The position numbers and the translations under genes were made by a program. A stretch of DNA of 64,000 bases, taken from positions 18,956,027 through 19,020,026 of the forward strand of contig NC_132893.1 in the NCBI RefSeq assembly GCF_030463535.1, in the 5' to 3' direction. This DNA is from Salminus brasiliensis. Lineage: Eukaryota; Chordata; Actinopteri; Characiformes; Bryconidae. Below the pieces are notes generated by a model that saw only the letters and a program-made list of their open reading frames with translations, had not been told where the DNA came from and did no database searches. Of this stretch, positions 25,495 through 37,514 are shown in pieces. The stretch's first letter is position 1, and the number at the start of each line of letters is the position of its first letter.

Positions 25495-26130
25495 CATAGC
25501 AGAATATTATGACCACCTACCTAATAGTGGGTATAACCACCATTGGCTCAGATGACACTAGCAAGACGTTGTGACATGGACTGTCTGTTAAATCATAGAA
25601 GTTAACTGCTCCACAGAGGCCCGTTGATAGCTCCGTACCACTCGCCAGAGTCGTCGCTCCCCTCTGGAATCAATGGCCTGTGGGGCATTAAGCTGCTAGG
25701 AGGCATTCCCAACAATGTGCGTATGGAATAGTCCATTCTCAGTACACCTTTACTACGCCAGCTCCAGAACATCCCACAAAGGTGCAACCACCCTTCGCCC
25801 ACTGTCACAGTCATATCAGAATATTATGACCACCCCTGGTTATATAGGGTTGAACAGGGCGAAGAGTGGTAGAATTTGGGGGTGTTCTAGAGCCGCCATA
25901 ATGAAGGTGTACAGAGAATGGACTTAAGTGCCTCTCAATGGCATAACAGTGGTGCCCCACGGGCCATTGACAGCAAAGTGGTCAAAAATGATGACTCTGG
26001 CGAGTGGTACAGAGCAAGCGACGCACAACTGTGGAGCAGTTAACCTCTATAATGAACACCTTCCATCACCTAATACAGTCCCCGTCGCAACGTCTCATCT
26101 GCTAGTGTCATCCAAAGGTGTGCTATGTGT
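25495..26130. mobile_element. Foldback element with long inverted arms
   Basis: The arm at about 25545-25665 and the arm at about 25990-26115 are inverted copies. Examples are 'gttaactgctccacag' against 'tgtggagcagttaac', 'gtaccactcgccagag' against 'ctctggcgagtggtac', and 'gatgacactagcaagacg' against 'cgtctcatctgctagtgtca' (with a short insertion). A direct repeat, 'cagaatattatgaccacc', occurs at about 25500 and 25817. The interior has no protein signature. Confidence 0.7.
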
Positions 26131-26133
26131 GTA

Positions 26134-26630
26134 CTCTGATCAGCCATAACATTAAAACCACTGACCACTGAGTGAATAACATTGATTATCTCATTACAAC
26201 GGCATCTGTTAAGGCGTGGGATATGCATATTAGGCAGCAAGTAAACAGTCAGTGTTCATGGTCAGGGTGATGTGTTAAAAGCAGAAAAATGGACAAGCAT
26301 AAGGATCTGAGGTACTTGGACAGGGGCCAAACTGTGATGGCTAGACGATTGGGTCTATGCAATGGTCAGTACTCTCCACAAGTGCTTCAGCAAAGGACAA
26401 CCGGTGAAGCAGGGACATGGTCATGGGCAGCCAAGGCTTATCTATGTGATCCATGGAGGCCCCACCTCACAATTTACAGGACTTAATGGATCTGCTGCTA
26501 CCATCTTGGTGTCAGATACTACAAGGTCTTGGCTTTGGAGGGTCAAAGCTTTTTTGGCAGTGTGAGGGAGGGTGGTCTACATAATAGTAGGCAGGTGGTA
26601 TTAGGGAAATGGCTGATTGGTGTATATTGT
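26134..26630 (+). mobile_element. Internally deleted Tc1-like transposon
   Basis: The left terminus, 'tgatcagccataacattaaa', is mirrored at about 26590-26625 ('ggctgattggtgtat', diverged), as in widespread fish Tc1-like elements. The first frame (from 26289) begins like a Tc1 transposase N-terminus, with 'RGQTVMARRLG' resembling the helix-turn-helix entry. It then jumps into sequence from the far 3' end of the gene ('ggaggccccacctcacaatt'). The catalytic DDE core is missing, so the copy cannot mobilise itself. Confidence 0.8.
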
Positions 26631-27204
26631 ATCGATATAAGATCACCCAACTCAACATTTGACTGGATTTCTGTTCATTCTAGGCCTCAAACCCATTTCT
26701 ACTGAACCAGTGCCTACTCCGCCCGTCAGCAGAGCACAGCAGCAAAGCGGAGAGTAAACAACAGCGTACACCACTGCAAACACCACAGATGTCAAAGACA
26801 ACACGACGGCAAGGCCAATCTGTGGCTTAAACTCTGCGGCCTGGGTGTTAAAAGCACCATAAGCTTTTACTGGCTGTTACTGTGGCTAAGGCCTTCATTA
26901 GAGTCAACGTCAGGCTGGAGGCCTCTTGCTGTGTAGTGGCCTCTCATCCTAGTCAATCTGTTCAGGCTTAGAAATCGACTGAGACTAATCCTGTTTTCAA
27001 AGAGCTTTTCCAGTTGAGCGAAATAACAGTTTCTTTGTGTCTGAAAAACAGACAATTCATTGGATGTCGGTACTGGAGTGATGGAGGTCACACGTCTGTC
27101 ACACGGACAGACTTGAAACTTTTTAAAAAGTACTAATTCCTAATAGTAACGATGTTTGTCTTGGGTGTATTTCTAGGAAGTCATGGTTCTTTACAAAAAA
27201 AAAA
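26631..27204. other. Gene-free stretch
   Basis: No recognisable exon or element. Small open frames only. Confidence 0.45.
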
Positions 27205-27610
27205 GTAGGGTAATGGTTCCTGACCGTGGTTCTGGAGGATCGCCTACTCTGCACACATCTAGCTCACATCTGTTCCAGCCAATCAGACAATTAACAAGCC
27301 CTTCCTGAGTTGATGGTAGTTAGTTAGAGCAGTGATTCCCAACCCTGGCCCTGGAGGACCCCCTACCCTGCTCATTTTAGTGGTTTCCAGTGCCAACACA
27401 CTACCCTCGACTCAGGAAGGGCTTGTTAATTAGCTAGATTAGATGGATAGGAAAGTTAGGAACAGAACAAACACTAACGTGTAGGGCAGGGGGAAGTCCC
27501 CCAGGACCAGGGTTGGGAACCTCTGTGTTAATGCAGGAAACCACAAACAAAAATGCAGGGGGGCAGGGAAGGGGGTGCTCCAGGACCAGGGTTGGGAAGC
27601 ACTGGTTTTT
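27205..27610. repeat. Palindromic repeat with 'accctggtcctggagg' ends
   Basis: Several nearly complementary words face each other: 'tcccaaccctggccctgg' (about 27338) against 'ccaggaccagggttggga' (about 27502 and 27580), and 'acaagcccttcctgagt' against 'actcaggaagggcttgt'. This is a common fish foldback family. Partial relatives occur at 30355-30430 and 35265-35440. Confidence 0.7.
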
Positions 27611-28129
27611 AGGGAACCTGAATTGCTTTTGCTTGCTTATTCACTATCATGCCCCTAACGTGTCCCCACCTCCACCTACCAGCATCTAACAGTGACCTAC
27701 ATTATATTAGACTACCTGTCATTATCCTATCCTATGTTGACTGATACACCCATCCCTGCTACAAGAGCAAGTCAAGGCTGAAGAGTTTTAGAGGGCTTAG
27801 TGATCGCTGGGCCCCCCGTGGGCTTGGAAACCCCCATTTTTTGGCACCTAGTGTTAAAGGTGTGCTGTTCAAAGTTTAAAAGGGTTCTCAAGTCTAAGAG
27901 TCGGCCTAGTCACTGATTCGATCACCGGTAAAGCCACAGCGGTGCCAGAGAGCCCAGAGAGCACGAAGAGAGAGTATGGCCCTCTCAATCACTTCATGTG
28001 CGATGCTAGTCAGGGGAGGAGTCTGTTGGCTGACATAACTCAACTGACAGTGAGTTTGTTCAGCTGCCCAATGACGTGACTACGAGGCTGTTAGCAGTAA
28101 TGTACATAACATGCATATCTAGGTATATA
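27611..28129. other. Gene-free stretch
   Basis: No exon, RNA gene or element was identified. Confidence 0.4.
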
Positions 28130-28400
28130 TACGCCATATGTCCAAAGGTTTGTGGACGCCCCTTTGTAATGAATACAATTCATGCATACAATTCATTCAA
28201 TGCATGCATCCCTGTGGACAAGTATTGCCAAGAGAATAGGACAGATACATATGAGCGTATTGGCACCATGCCTAATGCCAGGCATGGGCTAGAGGGGTAT
28301 AAAGCCCCCCAGCATTGAGCTGTGGAACAGTGGAACTTTCTATGGAATGATGGAGCACCATTGGATAGTAGAAAGCCTTCCCTGGACAGTAGAGACACCC
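28130..28400 (+). mobile_element. Truncated short DNA element, 'catatgtccaaaggtttgtg' end
   Basis: The left end, 'catatgtccaaaggtttgtg', and internal words 'ggcaccatgcctaatgccag' and 'ctgtggaacagtggaact' belong to a frequent fish non-autonomous element. The right terminal repeat is not evident. Pieces of the same family lie in an eva1c intron (44310-44990). Confidence 0.65.
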
Positions 28401-28751
28401 CTAATCTCCCTTAATCGCCCTTGATTTTGGAAGAAACAGGGATCCAGGAGTTATTCAGGTTTCTCAGTCTCTTACAGTCATATGTAATTCATCACTCTGG
28501 ATTATGTCAATTGTTATTCATTTATCTGCAGCTGAACCGGGTTGAATCACTTTGGAATGGCAGTGAAGGGGCAGCAGGTCCTGCTTTGAACTTGAAAGGG
28601 ATTGGGCAGATTGTTTCTATGGGAAGGGCAGTTCCTAGACGAGAGGGTGGCCACATTGCTCCTTGATTGCTTCTGGAGGAAACTTTGCTCCAGACAGCCT
28701 CTCTACATTATTTATCCCCATACAGTCCGTCCCCATAGCATGCAGGAGGGA

Positions 28752-28857
28752 GTGTGTGTGTGTGTGTGTGTGTGTCTGGGCAAGGTGAAGGAGAGAGGGG
28801 AGGAGGGTGAGTGGATGGGGGGGGGGTGTTGGTGGTGGGGGGGGGGGGGGGGGGGGG
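28752..28857. repeat. (GT)n followed by long G tracts
   Basis: A GT run (28752-28775), then G10 near 28817 and about 21 consecutive G residues at 28837-28857. The G-rich strand can form G-quadruplexes. Confidence 0.9.
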
Positions 28858-28859
28858 TC

Positions 28860-29060
28860 AGTTTGCATCGATCACACTGAAAAGTGTCGAGCATCAGCGC
28901 TTCGGCTGTGGCGGGCTGCAGCGCGCAGACGCAGGGCCCAGGCACATTTATCAAAATGACAGCGTCTGGCGAAGCAGGTGAAATAACGAGGCTGAAAGAA
29001 AAATCGCCAGCCGCGAAACAAAGGACTGCACACCCCAACATCTGGATAGCGGTGCCATCT
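28860..29060. promoter_or_regulatory. CpG-containing, non-repetitive segment
   Basis: GC-rich sequence with GCGC and CGCAGAC words, followed by 'cacatttatcaaaatgacag', a stretch that looks like constrained non-coding sequence. There is no exon with plausible splice sites. The role is guesswork. Confidence 0.25.
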
Positions 29061-29965
29061 CTAGGGCAGGGTGGCAAGATGGTGGAACAGTGATTCCCAG
29101 TCCTGGAATACCTGTCCGGCATATTTTGGGGCGATGCGATAGAAGAACCACGCTCAGATCTCCATTATAAACAGGATGTGGAACCAAATGCTATAGCATC
29201 ACTCGAACAACCATTCAAAGCACCTTCTTATGTTTTGGGGGGTAGAGTTGATCCCCCTGCCCTGCTTGCTGCTTACGCCGGCCCCTTCCCATTCCTGGGC
29301 CTTTTAGTGCTCACGTGTATGGCAAAATGCCTAACTGAGCAGACATGTATCCAAAATCACCTTGAGTGTGAGCAGAGTGTTTCATTAAATCAAGCGTGGG
29401 AAGGACATCGTTCGCCTTTGTTAGCTTGATGCTAACGAACACTTAAATCTTCATAGACTGGCTAGCCGACACTAGCATTACTGCAACAGTGGTCATTTTT
29501 AAGAACCAAGCCTGCTAAAGCACAAAAACACACACACAAAAAATAAATTAACATGGGATCTAAGACCCATAAACAAATAAATACATTCAGGGTAGAAATA
29601 AATCATTAAAATAACTAGCTATTTTTTTTATCTTTCTAAATTTAGACATTTATATCTGTATTTACTATTAATTGCTAGATTACTTTATATAGTTTTCCGA
29701 ATGTGTGTTTAACTTTGTTCGGTTAACTAATTAATTAATTAATTATTGTATTTCTTTCCTTCCGTTTCGACCGTCGAATTATGTGACCGTAGGGGGCGCT
29801 GTTTACATCTACGCCACATCTGCTTACATGCGGCAGCGCCTTACGTAAACTACGTAAGCTAATCAGACGCGCTTTTAGCTTCTCAACCAGAAACATCTAC
29901 GTTATTATTATTATTATTTTGTCAAGCTCGGGCATTTTGAACTCCACAAAAATAAGAAAAAATTA

Positions 29966-30001
<36 letters not shown>

Positions 30002-30719
30002 AAAAAATGTGATCAGGGGGCGGGGACACTGCTTGACTGATTTGCAGTGTGGTGGGGTTTAGTAGTACAGTACTGAATCAGGTCATCCCTGCCTTAATTA
30101 AAGGCTAAACTGACCACAATGATATTTATTTGAGGGGACGACGACGACTCAAGAACACTGATGATTTATTATAAAACATGTATTATTATTATTATTATTA
30201 TTATGTGTATTTCAGTTTTTAATTTATGAGGGTGTAATTACTGTAGTAATGTGTAGTGAACCAAAAGGCAGAGCTGGGCTGATGCAAATGCAATTAAATA
30301 CATTCACTGAAAGAACGTTCTTCCTCTTTTTTTTAAGGAAGCCCTTAATGAGTTGAGGTGGGTGTGTTAGACCAGTAAACACACAAGGCACAGGCCAGGG
30401 ACACTCCAGGACCAAGACTGGGGAGCACTGTAATGGGACAACAACTTCCCTCCCCTATGGGAGAACACACAAACACTAACGTAAACAAAGTCATGCTGCC
30501 TGTTTTTTTCCCCCACTCCTCTTTCATTCTACCCTATTTTTGGGGTTACTACTTTAGAAAGGGAACAGCAACATTGGGGAGGGCTGTGGGGGCTGGGGAG
30601 AGATGGAGGGAAGGGTGGGAGGGTGTGTTGGGGGGGAGAGATGGAGGGAGGGAGGTAGAACGAGAGAGAAAGAAGGGGGAATGGTTGAGAAGGAGAAACA
30701 AAAACACCCTGGGGGATTA
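29061..30719. other. Gene-free, low-complexity-rich stretch
   Basis: Contains a 31-base poly-A (29969-29999), an (ATT)n run (30180-30203), a fragment of the 27205-27610 foldback family (30355-30430) and a G/A-rich low-complexity block (30570-30690). No gene was seen. Confidence 0.6.
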
Positions 30720-31050
30720 GAGGCTGGAGTCTCCGGCCCCGGCAGCCAATCAGAGAGCGCGCGCACTAATGCAGGCTGACGGGCAGGCAGCGGGGCGAGC
30801 TGGCTGGCTGCCTCCGAGACCAGGAAACGGATGACGCGATGGCAACAGGAGCAGCGCTGCATGTGCGCCCTGTTTCCATGGTAGCTGTACCTTGGATACA
30901 GCGCGCTGGTTGGTCTGCGCAGACTGCCTTCAACATCCGAAGCTGTTGTTGTTATGCTACCCCGGCACTCGAGGTTGGGGGGTTTCTTGCCTCGTCTCTC
31001 AGCTCTGGGTCTCGGTGCATGAGACACTGTGCCCGCCTCCTGGCCTAAAG
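30720..31050. promoter_or_regulatory. Orphan CpG-rich island
   Basis: High CpG density, an inverted CCAAT box ('cagccaatcagagagcgcgc', about 30744) and a near-palindromic RFX/X-box-like word, 'gtttccatggtagc' (about 30872). It sits about 650 bp beyond the mis18a stop codon, with no gene start recognised on either strand. It could be a distal enhancer or the promoter of an unrecognised non-coding transcript. Confidence 0.35.
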
Positions 31051-31698
31051 TGTTGCTAGGCACATTAGACAGGAAATGTAAACAACAAAAAAAGAGAGTA
31101 AGGCAGCATGAGCCGCCCTCAGTCACCCCTACCACCATGTACACACCCACCTACCCACCATCCACCACTTGTTATGGAAGATGAGTGAAGCTGCACATGT
31201 GTGGGGGGCTGTTTTGATCCCAAAGATTAAACACTGCACAAATAACAGGACGACAATAAACAACAACACAGCAATAAGGATTTTTTTTACTCGAAAGACA
31301 GGATTATACAATATAAGCTGAGTGGATCTCAACACGAACATGGAAGGAAATGAATGAGATCCACAATAAACAACAAACTCATTCAAAAACTGGTGCAACA
31401 CTGACTTTTAGACTTTCTGGATTTTTGGTGACCAAGATAAGATGGATGAAAAAGCCTTTTTTCCCCCAGAAAACTACAGGGACAAATCTGACTGAACATC
31501 CCTGTCCGGATCTCTGCAGGTGTGCTCGTCACCCACTGTGGTTTTCCCACTCAAAATGTTCATGCTCAATGTTTGCCACACCAACAAGAAACATGAGGTG
31601 GAATTTACAGAAGAACAGGTAGAACTCTTTTCAGCTAACTAAAGGAAAGTGAAAAGCACAAAACCTCATGAGCATCTTGCAGCTAAATGCAGCTCACA
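31051..31698 (-). other. Region downstream of mis18a, probable 3' UTR in part
   Basis: The mis18a 3' UTR must start at 31698 and run leftward. No canonical AATAAA was found on the minus strand close by, so its end is unresolved. No other gene was seen. Confidence 0.4.
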
Positions 31699-34600
31699 TT
31701 AGCTCTCTGACTTAGTCTGGAGGTCAACCTCAATCTCCATGAGTCGCTGTCCTATCGTCACTGCCAGAGATTTGATCTGTGAAATACGAGAGAGATAGAA
31801 CACAGAGAAAGAGAGCAGTAAAGAGACAATGTTTCACAAGAAATGGAAACCATCCATAGTAACAAGTGCCCACACTTGATCAGTAAATTGAAGCTAAAGG
31901 TGAAGGTGTATTACAGCATAGTGCTTACAGAAAAATAAAAAAATCTTTTGCAATGAATATAAATAGAAGCCCTTCAGGGAGGCTGTATCTAAGAAAAACA
32001 TTAGAAAAATGTTGTTTTGTAAAAATTCAATTCAAAGTCTTTTGTCTGGGATAAAAAATTGATGGATGATCTGATTGTGCACTTTTGTCTTGAACTAAAT
32101 GAAATATTAAATATCTGAAAATGTCCTGGGTGTCTGTAGGTGACATCATTGTGTCTGCTTCTTTGAGGAGGAAATTCTTGAACAGGTCCTAATAGCTCTT
32201 TGTTTGCCGGACACGCTCGCCGCTGCCGCCTCTAACAAAGAACTCTCCCTCACAGAAAGACTGCCCTCTGCTGTCTGCTCACATCACCAGAAAAAAACCC
32301 CACATGTTTTTCTACAGTGAGAGACCAGCTCACAGACAGTCTGCTATAGGAGCGAGACTGAAGTGTATATATTTACATATCGTCATGGTAATTTCACGGC
32401 TGTATCTCCAGCAAGGCAACTTTACAGGAAAAGGAAACAATACCTTCATAACTTCCAATCAAAGTCAGAGTAAAAAGATTTATCTTGGAGACATTTCGAC
32501 ACAATGTTAAGAACAACAGCTTCAAACAGACTGTAGACTCTTGTCTGAGATATATGCATATAAAGCGGATTTTGAATTTATTCATACATAATACACCATA
32601 TGAATTTAGCAGTTGTTCTGTAAACTAAAAATGTAATAATGACCGGACCGATACAATCGCTCCCAAATGACCCGGGATAAAATCTTTTCAGGCCGAAAAG
32701 ATTTCACTAAAGTGATGAAGGTTTTTTGGTTCTCCTATAAAGTTGCCATTTTGGAGGTTTGTGTGTGACAGCAACAAGATACGTTACCTGTTATAGTGCT
32801 GTGCTGTCTGACCATCTTTGTTCTTAACTGACGTATTCAAGCATGGCCAGCAGACGATGCTGATACTTTGTTATATAGAAGTTCATCACAAAATCTGTTC
32901 TGCAGCTGAAAGTCCCCAGCATTGACCCAGAATGACTGCAAACGAACCTAAATGACTCATTAGCTATCTGAGTCAACCCTATGTGCAGATAAAGAGTTTA
33001 CCTTTGTCATTTGCTGCTCAACGATTTCCTGTAGCTCTAATGTCACTGGCCTGTCTTCACCGTCCACTGCTGCCACCTGCTGGCCAGCAGACCCTAATAC
33101 ATAACTACACAGAATGAAACCGTTAATAAGCAGTTTAATTATATTCTACAAAAAAAGACACAAAGACCTAAAATAGCTTTCACACATACCGACTAAAAAA
33201 AAGACTTCAGATAAGACTGATTTGGTTGAAAATATCTGTTGATGAGAACAATATTATTGGATAAGGTTTACTAATACACCTGAATGATGTCCATTTACCT
33301 CTCAATGTTTTCGACACCAAAGCAGAAAAGTGATCTCTTGAAATCCAGCTCTTTTGGGGTTGATGTATACATGAGTCCGAGCGTGGAGCCACAGCCACGG
33401 CAGGCGAGATTCACAACAAGGCTGATGAAAATAGAAACATGAGCCTGTTACCAGTTTGAGAAATCTTCCCAGTTCCAGTGACCTCAACTTACTCCTACCA
33501 GAAAATTCAATGACCTGGATGACTAAAACCTTTTACAAAGTAAAGGTCAACGTTTAAACAAAGGAAACAGGTTTTACCATCCTGGTTCTTTGCGTGTGCA
33601 GGAGACATAGGGCTCCTTTCCGATCACGATATTGTCATTGACCCCTGAAATTGTAAAGCAGGGCCAAGGGTTAATACAATTCAAAGACAAAAAAACAGTA
33701 ATTAGCTTAAAAAAAGTTTGCATCACTTTTTATACAATCTCTTCTAACACTGCCCTTTATTTTATGATCGCTGAGGCACATAAAAGTGCATTAAAGTGGC
33801 CAATGCTCTGCTTATCCAATAACTGCAGAGTTTCAAACATCTTCTGGCATTAACATCACAAAACAAAAACTGTGCTAAAACTAGAGGCATTTTTAGGAGC
33901 TCATTCATCTTGGGCCAGACTAATTTCAGATTTTTCATATAGTAGAAGACTAGACCTGCATGTGTATTTGCTCTGCCCCCAGATGAAGAAGTTCTTCAAA
34001 ATTCCTCAAGAACCTCAGCTTCATTTCCATGCGCACAATATGTCAGTATGCTGTTTTTCTATTTCATTATAAAGTATAAAATCATCTTAACCCAGATTCT
34101 AAATTCCATTTTTCTCTTGTAACAGAGACTAGAAGTCTGCATCAGATGTGTTTGTGTTCTTGTCCAAGATTAATTAAAAACAAAAGGAAGTTAAGCAATG
34201 GACCCCCGTATTAAGAAAATAATAATAATGATAATTTTATATGTGTATTGTGTATATTTGGAAGGGTGGAGAACGGTTTTAACTGTCCATGTGTTTATTA
34301 CATATACTATATTAGGTTTTTACACATTCGTGTTTATGTGAACAGGCCCTTCAGTTCACCGTTGTTCTGTGAATGAAGAGCTGTGAATAAGGAGCCAAAA
34401 GAAAAAGAAGCTGAGAATAAGGAACTAACTTTAGGGGCGTCATCAAGGAGTGTGTAAAGCACACCAACCCCTGGACTCTACAGCAGTGTACACTTGCTCT
34501 GTGAAGTGACAAATCACGCTTCTCTATCTGGCGGTCTGATGGATGGAGTCTGAGTTTGGCAAACGTCATGAGAACGTTACCTACTTGACTAGGATGTGCC

Positions 34601-36305
34601 ATCTGTAGAGTTTGGTGGAGGAGGGATAATGCTGTGGGGTTGTTTTTTCAGGGGTTGGCCTATAGGCCCCTTAGTTCCAGTGAAGGGTAATATCAATGCT
34701 TCAGCAGACCGAGACTTTTTGGACAATCGTGTGCTAAATACAAACCCTAATTACTATACTGCTTTTATTGCACATGTTCAAGTGTTTGCTCTTGTCTTTA
34801 AATACGGTAAGCATGCACAATATCTTAGGTCTCTACTTTAGGTACTACTGTTTGTTTTTTTCACCTAAACGCAATCAGGTAGTTTGAAATGTGTAAGAAC
34901 TTCAATACCTTTCTTAAGGTTTCCCTTCAGTAGACCCAAACAGCCTAAGAGCACTGACAACAGGTCTCTGTCCTGCAGTCAAGACTGGCCAGGTTAATAT
35001 TAATACTGACTAACACCAGCTCATTTATTTTACAGCTTCCTTAACGAATCATGAGATGCAGTGGCAGCAATTCTTATGATAGTATACTTAAAAAAAAATC
35101 ATTTAAATAACTGTATAAATCAAAAAATAAGTATATTTGCATGGAAATGTAACAATGCATATTAGCTATTTAAAGACGTTTGTTTTCATTTATGTATTAA
35201 ATCAGGGTTTTGCTTTGTTTTTAATTCTTTGCCTCAAGGCAACTTTCGGCAGCTAGACCACGTCTGGTCTTGTAGACCGCCGGCCCTGCATGTTTCAGAT
35301 GTTTCCCTGCTCCCACACACCTGCTTCAAATGATCAGCTTGTTAGCAAGCAATTATAGCAGTTAGTACCCAGTTAATCATACAAATCAGGCGTGTTGGAG
35401 CAGAGATGGGGGTTCCTGGGTACCACAATGTTGCAGTTTTGAGAGCACTGCGTGACTGGATGTAGCTATAGTTGGGACCATTTTTTTTTTTTTTTTTTTT
35501 TTTGCCAGAAAGAGAATGCAATCATACAGTTATGGCCATTCCTTCAGACAGAGAGGACAGTGATCTTTGTGAGAGTGAATCCCAGAATCAGGCTTAAGAA
35601 CCCATTAGAGGGTTAGAGGGCAGTGAGGGGTCCATGAGTCAAGTGTGGTTTGTGTGGGTGAGTGAGTGACTGTGTCTGTGTGTGCATTCATGAACTTTTT
35701 TTGTTTTGTTTGTGAAAATACAACTTAATACACTGTATATATTGCTCATGTTATATACATTCTTCTATGTGTTTATACAGAAACTAATTTCTGTATGGGG
35801 GCAGAAATCGTTTGGAGGGTTCAGGTCCTTTACACTGTGATATTCTCAAAAAATAACACTACTGACTATTATATGCCATTGCAAATTATAACAGATGTAT
35901 CAAGGGTGTGATAACTTAATAACCTCCCTCAAAATTGAGGGAATAGTTTATTAAACTGGGGGAAGAATGAATTAAGGTTAGTTTAGGGTTGTAATCCTTT
36001 AGATCAGCAGAATTACCATCTGATATTGATCTGATGTGAGTGAAAACGTCTGGACTGGATTGATTTGATAGCCTGTAGCTGAGAGCAGTTCACTCACTCT
36101 TCAGCATGATCTGGTTGAGCTCCTCGTCGCTGCCAGCCCAGGACAGAGAGTCTCCCACAGGCCTCCGACACTTCCCACACAGGAACACCGCCGGCCCGTC
36201 TCCATCCTCCTCCAGAGCCCCGCCGCCCTGGACCACCGAGGAGCCCTCAGAGACCACGTACGTGTCATCCCCGCAGCCGGAGCGAGCGCTTATCTGGCCG
36301 GCCAT
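31699..36305 (-). CDS. mis18a: Mis18-alpha, centromere licensing protein
   Basis: A subunit of the Mis18 complex, which prepares centromeres for CENP-A loading after mitosis. Five coding exons on the minus strand: 36305-36098, 33644-33578, 33421-33299, 33104-33002, 31776-31699. Phases agree and the product is 192 residues (human about 233). The Mis18/Yippee-like zinc-binding domain occupies about 40-145. Its two CxxC knuckles are C43-G-K-C46 ('[14 protein letters not shown]') and C99-R-G-C102, followed by the family segment '[14 protein letters not shown]' and '[10 protein letters not shown]'. The C-terminus (about 150-190, '[19 protein letters not shown]') is a predicted coiled coil, the part used in the family to assemble the complex. 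The N-terminal tail is shorter than in human. Intron 1 (2.4 kb) holds a Tc1 relic. Confidence 0.93.
32690..32800 (+). repeat. Dispersed repeat in mis18a intron 4
   Basis: The segment 'ttctcctataaagttgcca' followed by 'ttttggagg' matches hunk intron 5 near 19490 and, inverted, 45095-45125 in eva1c. Confidence 0.55.
34330..34745 (+). mobile_element. Tc1-like transposase relic in mis18a intron 1
   Basis: Positions 34500-34740 follow the catalytic region of fish Tc1 transposase genes closely at the DNA level: 'gacaaatcacgcttctctat', 'gtttggtggaggagggataa', 'gtggggttgttttttcag'. Stops and frameshifts interrupt it, so it is a dead fragment. No terminal repeats were found. Confidence 0.75.
35265..35440. 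repeat. Diverged foldback repeat (27205-27610 family)
   Basis: Contains 'ccctgcatgtttcagatgtt', 'tccctgctcccacacacctg' and the opposed 'ggcgtgttggagcagagatg', the characteristic two halves of this family. Confidence 0.55.
35481..35503. repeat. Poly-T tract
   Basis: Twenty-three T residues in mis18a intron 1. Confidence 0.9.
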
Positions 36306-36445
36306 TGAACAGTCGGGGTTTGTTTACAGCGCAGATCCGCCTCCCGCGCGCCGATTTTCACTCCTCTGCCTCTACGAGTCAACAACGCGCCCGCCAGCCC
36401 CGCGTTACAGCGCCCCCTGCTGTACCGGAGAGCGCATGTGCATTC
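36306..36445 (-). promoter_or_regulatory. mis18a 5' UTR and CpG-rich promoter
   Basis: CpG-dense sequence ('ccgcctcccgcgcgccgatt', 'caacgcgcccgccagccccg') lies directly upstream of the mis18a start codon and continues through exon 1. No TATA box is obvious. The transcription start is not resolved. Confidence 0.6.
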
Positions 36446-36597
36446 AACCCTGAAGTGTATATTAACTCATTTACACACTTTACACACACTTCCCATACAA
36501 TATAACACTTACCCACAGTTTAGAGGGGTCAACTTTACAGCTTTGTCGAGTTTGTTGCTCTCTCATTAAATACTATATATTTATTTTAGACCAAAAG

Positions 36598-36745
36598 TGT
36601 TACCCTACTGGGATGAACTGACGCCCTGTCCAGGGGGCATTACTGCCTTGTCCCCGATGATTCCGGGGTAGGCCGTGACCCTGACCAGGAAGAAGCATAT
36701 CAGAAGATGAATGTATGGATTAATAAATGAATGAATGTTGCTACT
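36598..36745 (+). repeat. SINE/LINE 3'-tail type repeat with TGAA tail
   Basis: Wording such as 'tgggatgaactgacgccctg', 'tccagggggcattactgcct' and 'gattccggggtaggc' ends in 'aatgaatgaatg'. This is the standard 3' end of a widespread fish retroposon. Confidence 0.7.
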
Positions 36746-37316
36746 CTGTGTTAATTGCTACTGTAATACTGCTTATAATTTACACACAGCTGAGAATAGC
36801 CTGAACATGCTGTGTTAAACAGTGCATTTCCTGTGCATAAATAATAGTAAGAAATCAAATCAAACTGATCAGAATCAGATTGAACAGAATTGAAGCTCCA
36901 GGCAGACACGTGTTACATGTGTTGAGACAGCTGCTGGATGTGGTAAGAGGATCCGCTGCAGTGCTGTAGCCTGAGGAATTCAGTAGCCACTTGCCCTGAA
37001 ACTTCATTCTTCATCTGTGGTACTGCTCTTATTTTATTAAAATGACCAAACAGTCACTTGAGGGAGATTATAGGTAAATCTATCTAGGCCTGTTCATCAG
37101 AGTATCAATTTTCCAGTTCTAACAGTGTCCTGTACTCCAAAAGAAAGCCTGAAAACATGAATAACACAACATGTTTAATTGGCAAGGGGGTATGTAGAGG
37201 TTCTCTAGGAAAGGCAATGGTGCTACATGAAACCCTACTAAATGAAGAACCCTTTGAAAGTTGAAATGGTTCTTAGGTTAAAATAGTTCTTCTATCAGAT
37301 GGATAACTGCTTGGAT
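36746..37316. other. Gene-free stretch between mis18a and the eva1c flank
   Basis: No exon was identified. A segment rich in agaacc/ggttct fold-back words (37195-37290) is probably a small non-autonomous element. MRAP and URB1 exons expected from human gene order were looked for and not seen here. Confidence 0.5.
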
Positions 37317-37514
37317 ATTGTACGTTAATTTATTACTATTACATTATTTAAAGAATATACCCTTACTTTACCTACCTAAAGTCCTAATACTTTTACCACG
37401 TGAGGAAAAACGTATTACAAAATTTTTTATTTATTTTATTATTTTATTTTTTAAGTCTGTTTGTTAGTAAAGCATGTGCACTGTTTTGCTGTTTTTTATA
37501 TTTAAGGAACAACG
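37317..37514 (+). repeat. Direct repeat, left copy (right copy 39480-39860)
   Basis: Shares 'cctaatacttttaccacgtg' with 39559-39580, then the same T/A-rich 'tttatttattttattatttt' block, 'aagtctgttt', 'gctgttttttatatttaagg' and finally 'aaggaacaacg'. The two copies bracket the 44-bp array and eva1c exon 1. Confidence 0.7.

Noticed and set aside
28712-29122. 136-codon minus-strand frame with Pro and His/Thr runs
   Set aside because: Generated by the G tract and GT microsatellite.
30554-31150. 198-codon minus-strand open frame
   Set aside because: Half of it is Ser/Pro low complexity from a G/A-rich block and the rest overlaps the CpG island; no homologue or splice support.
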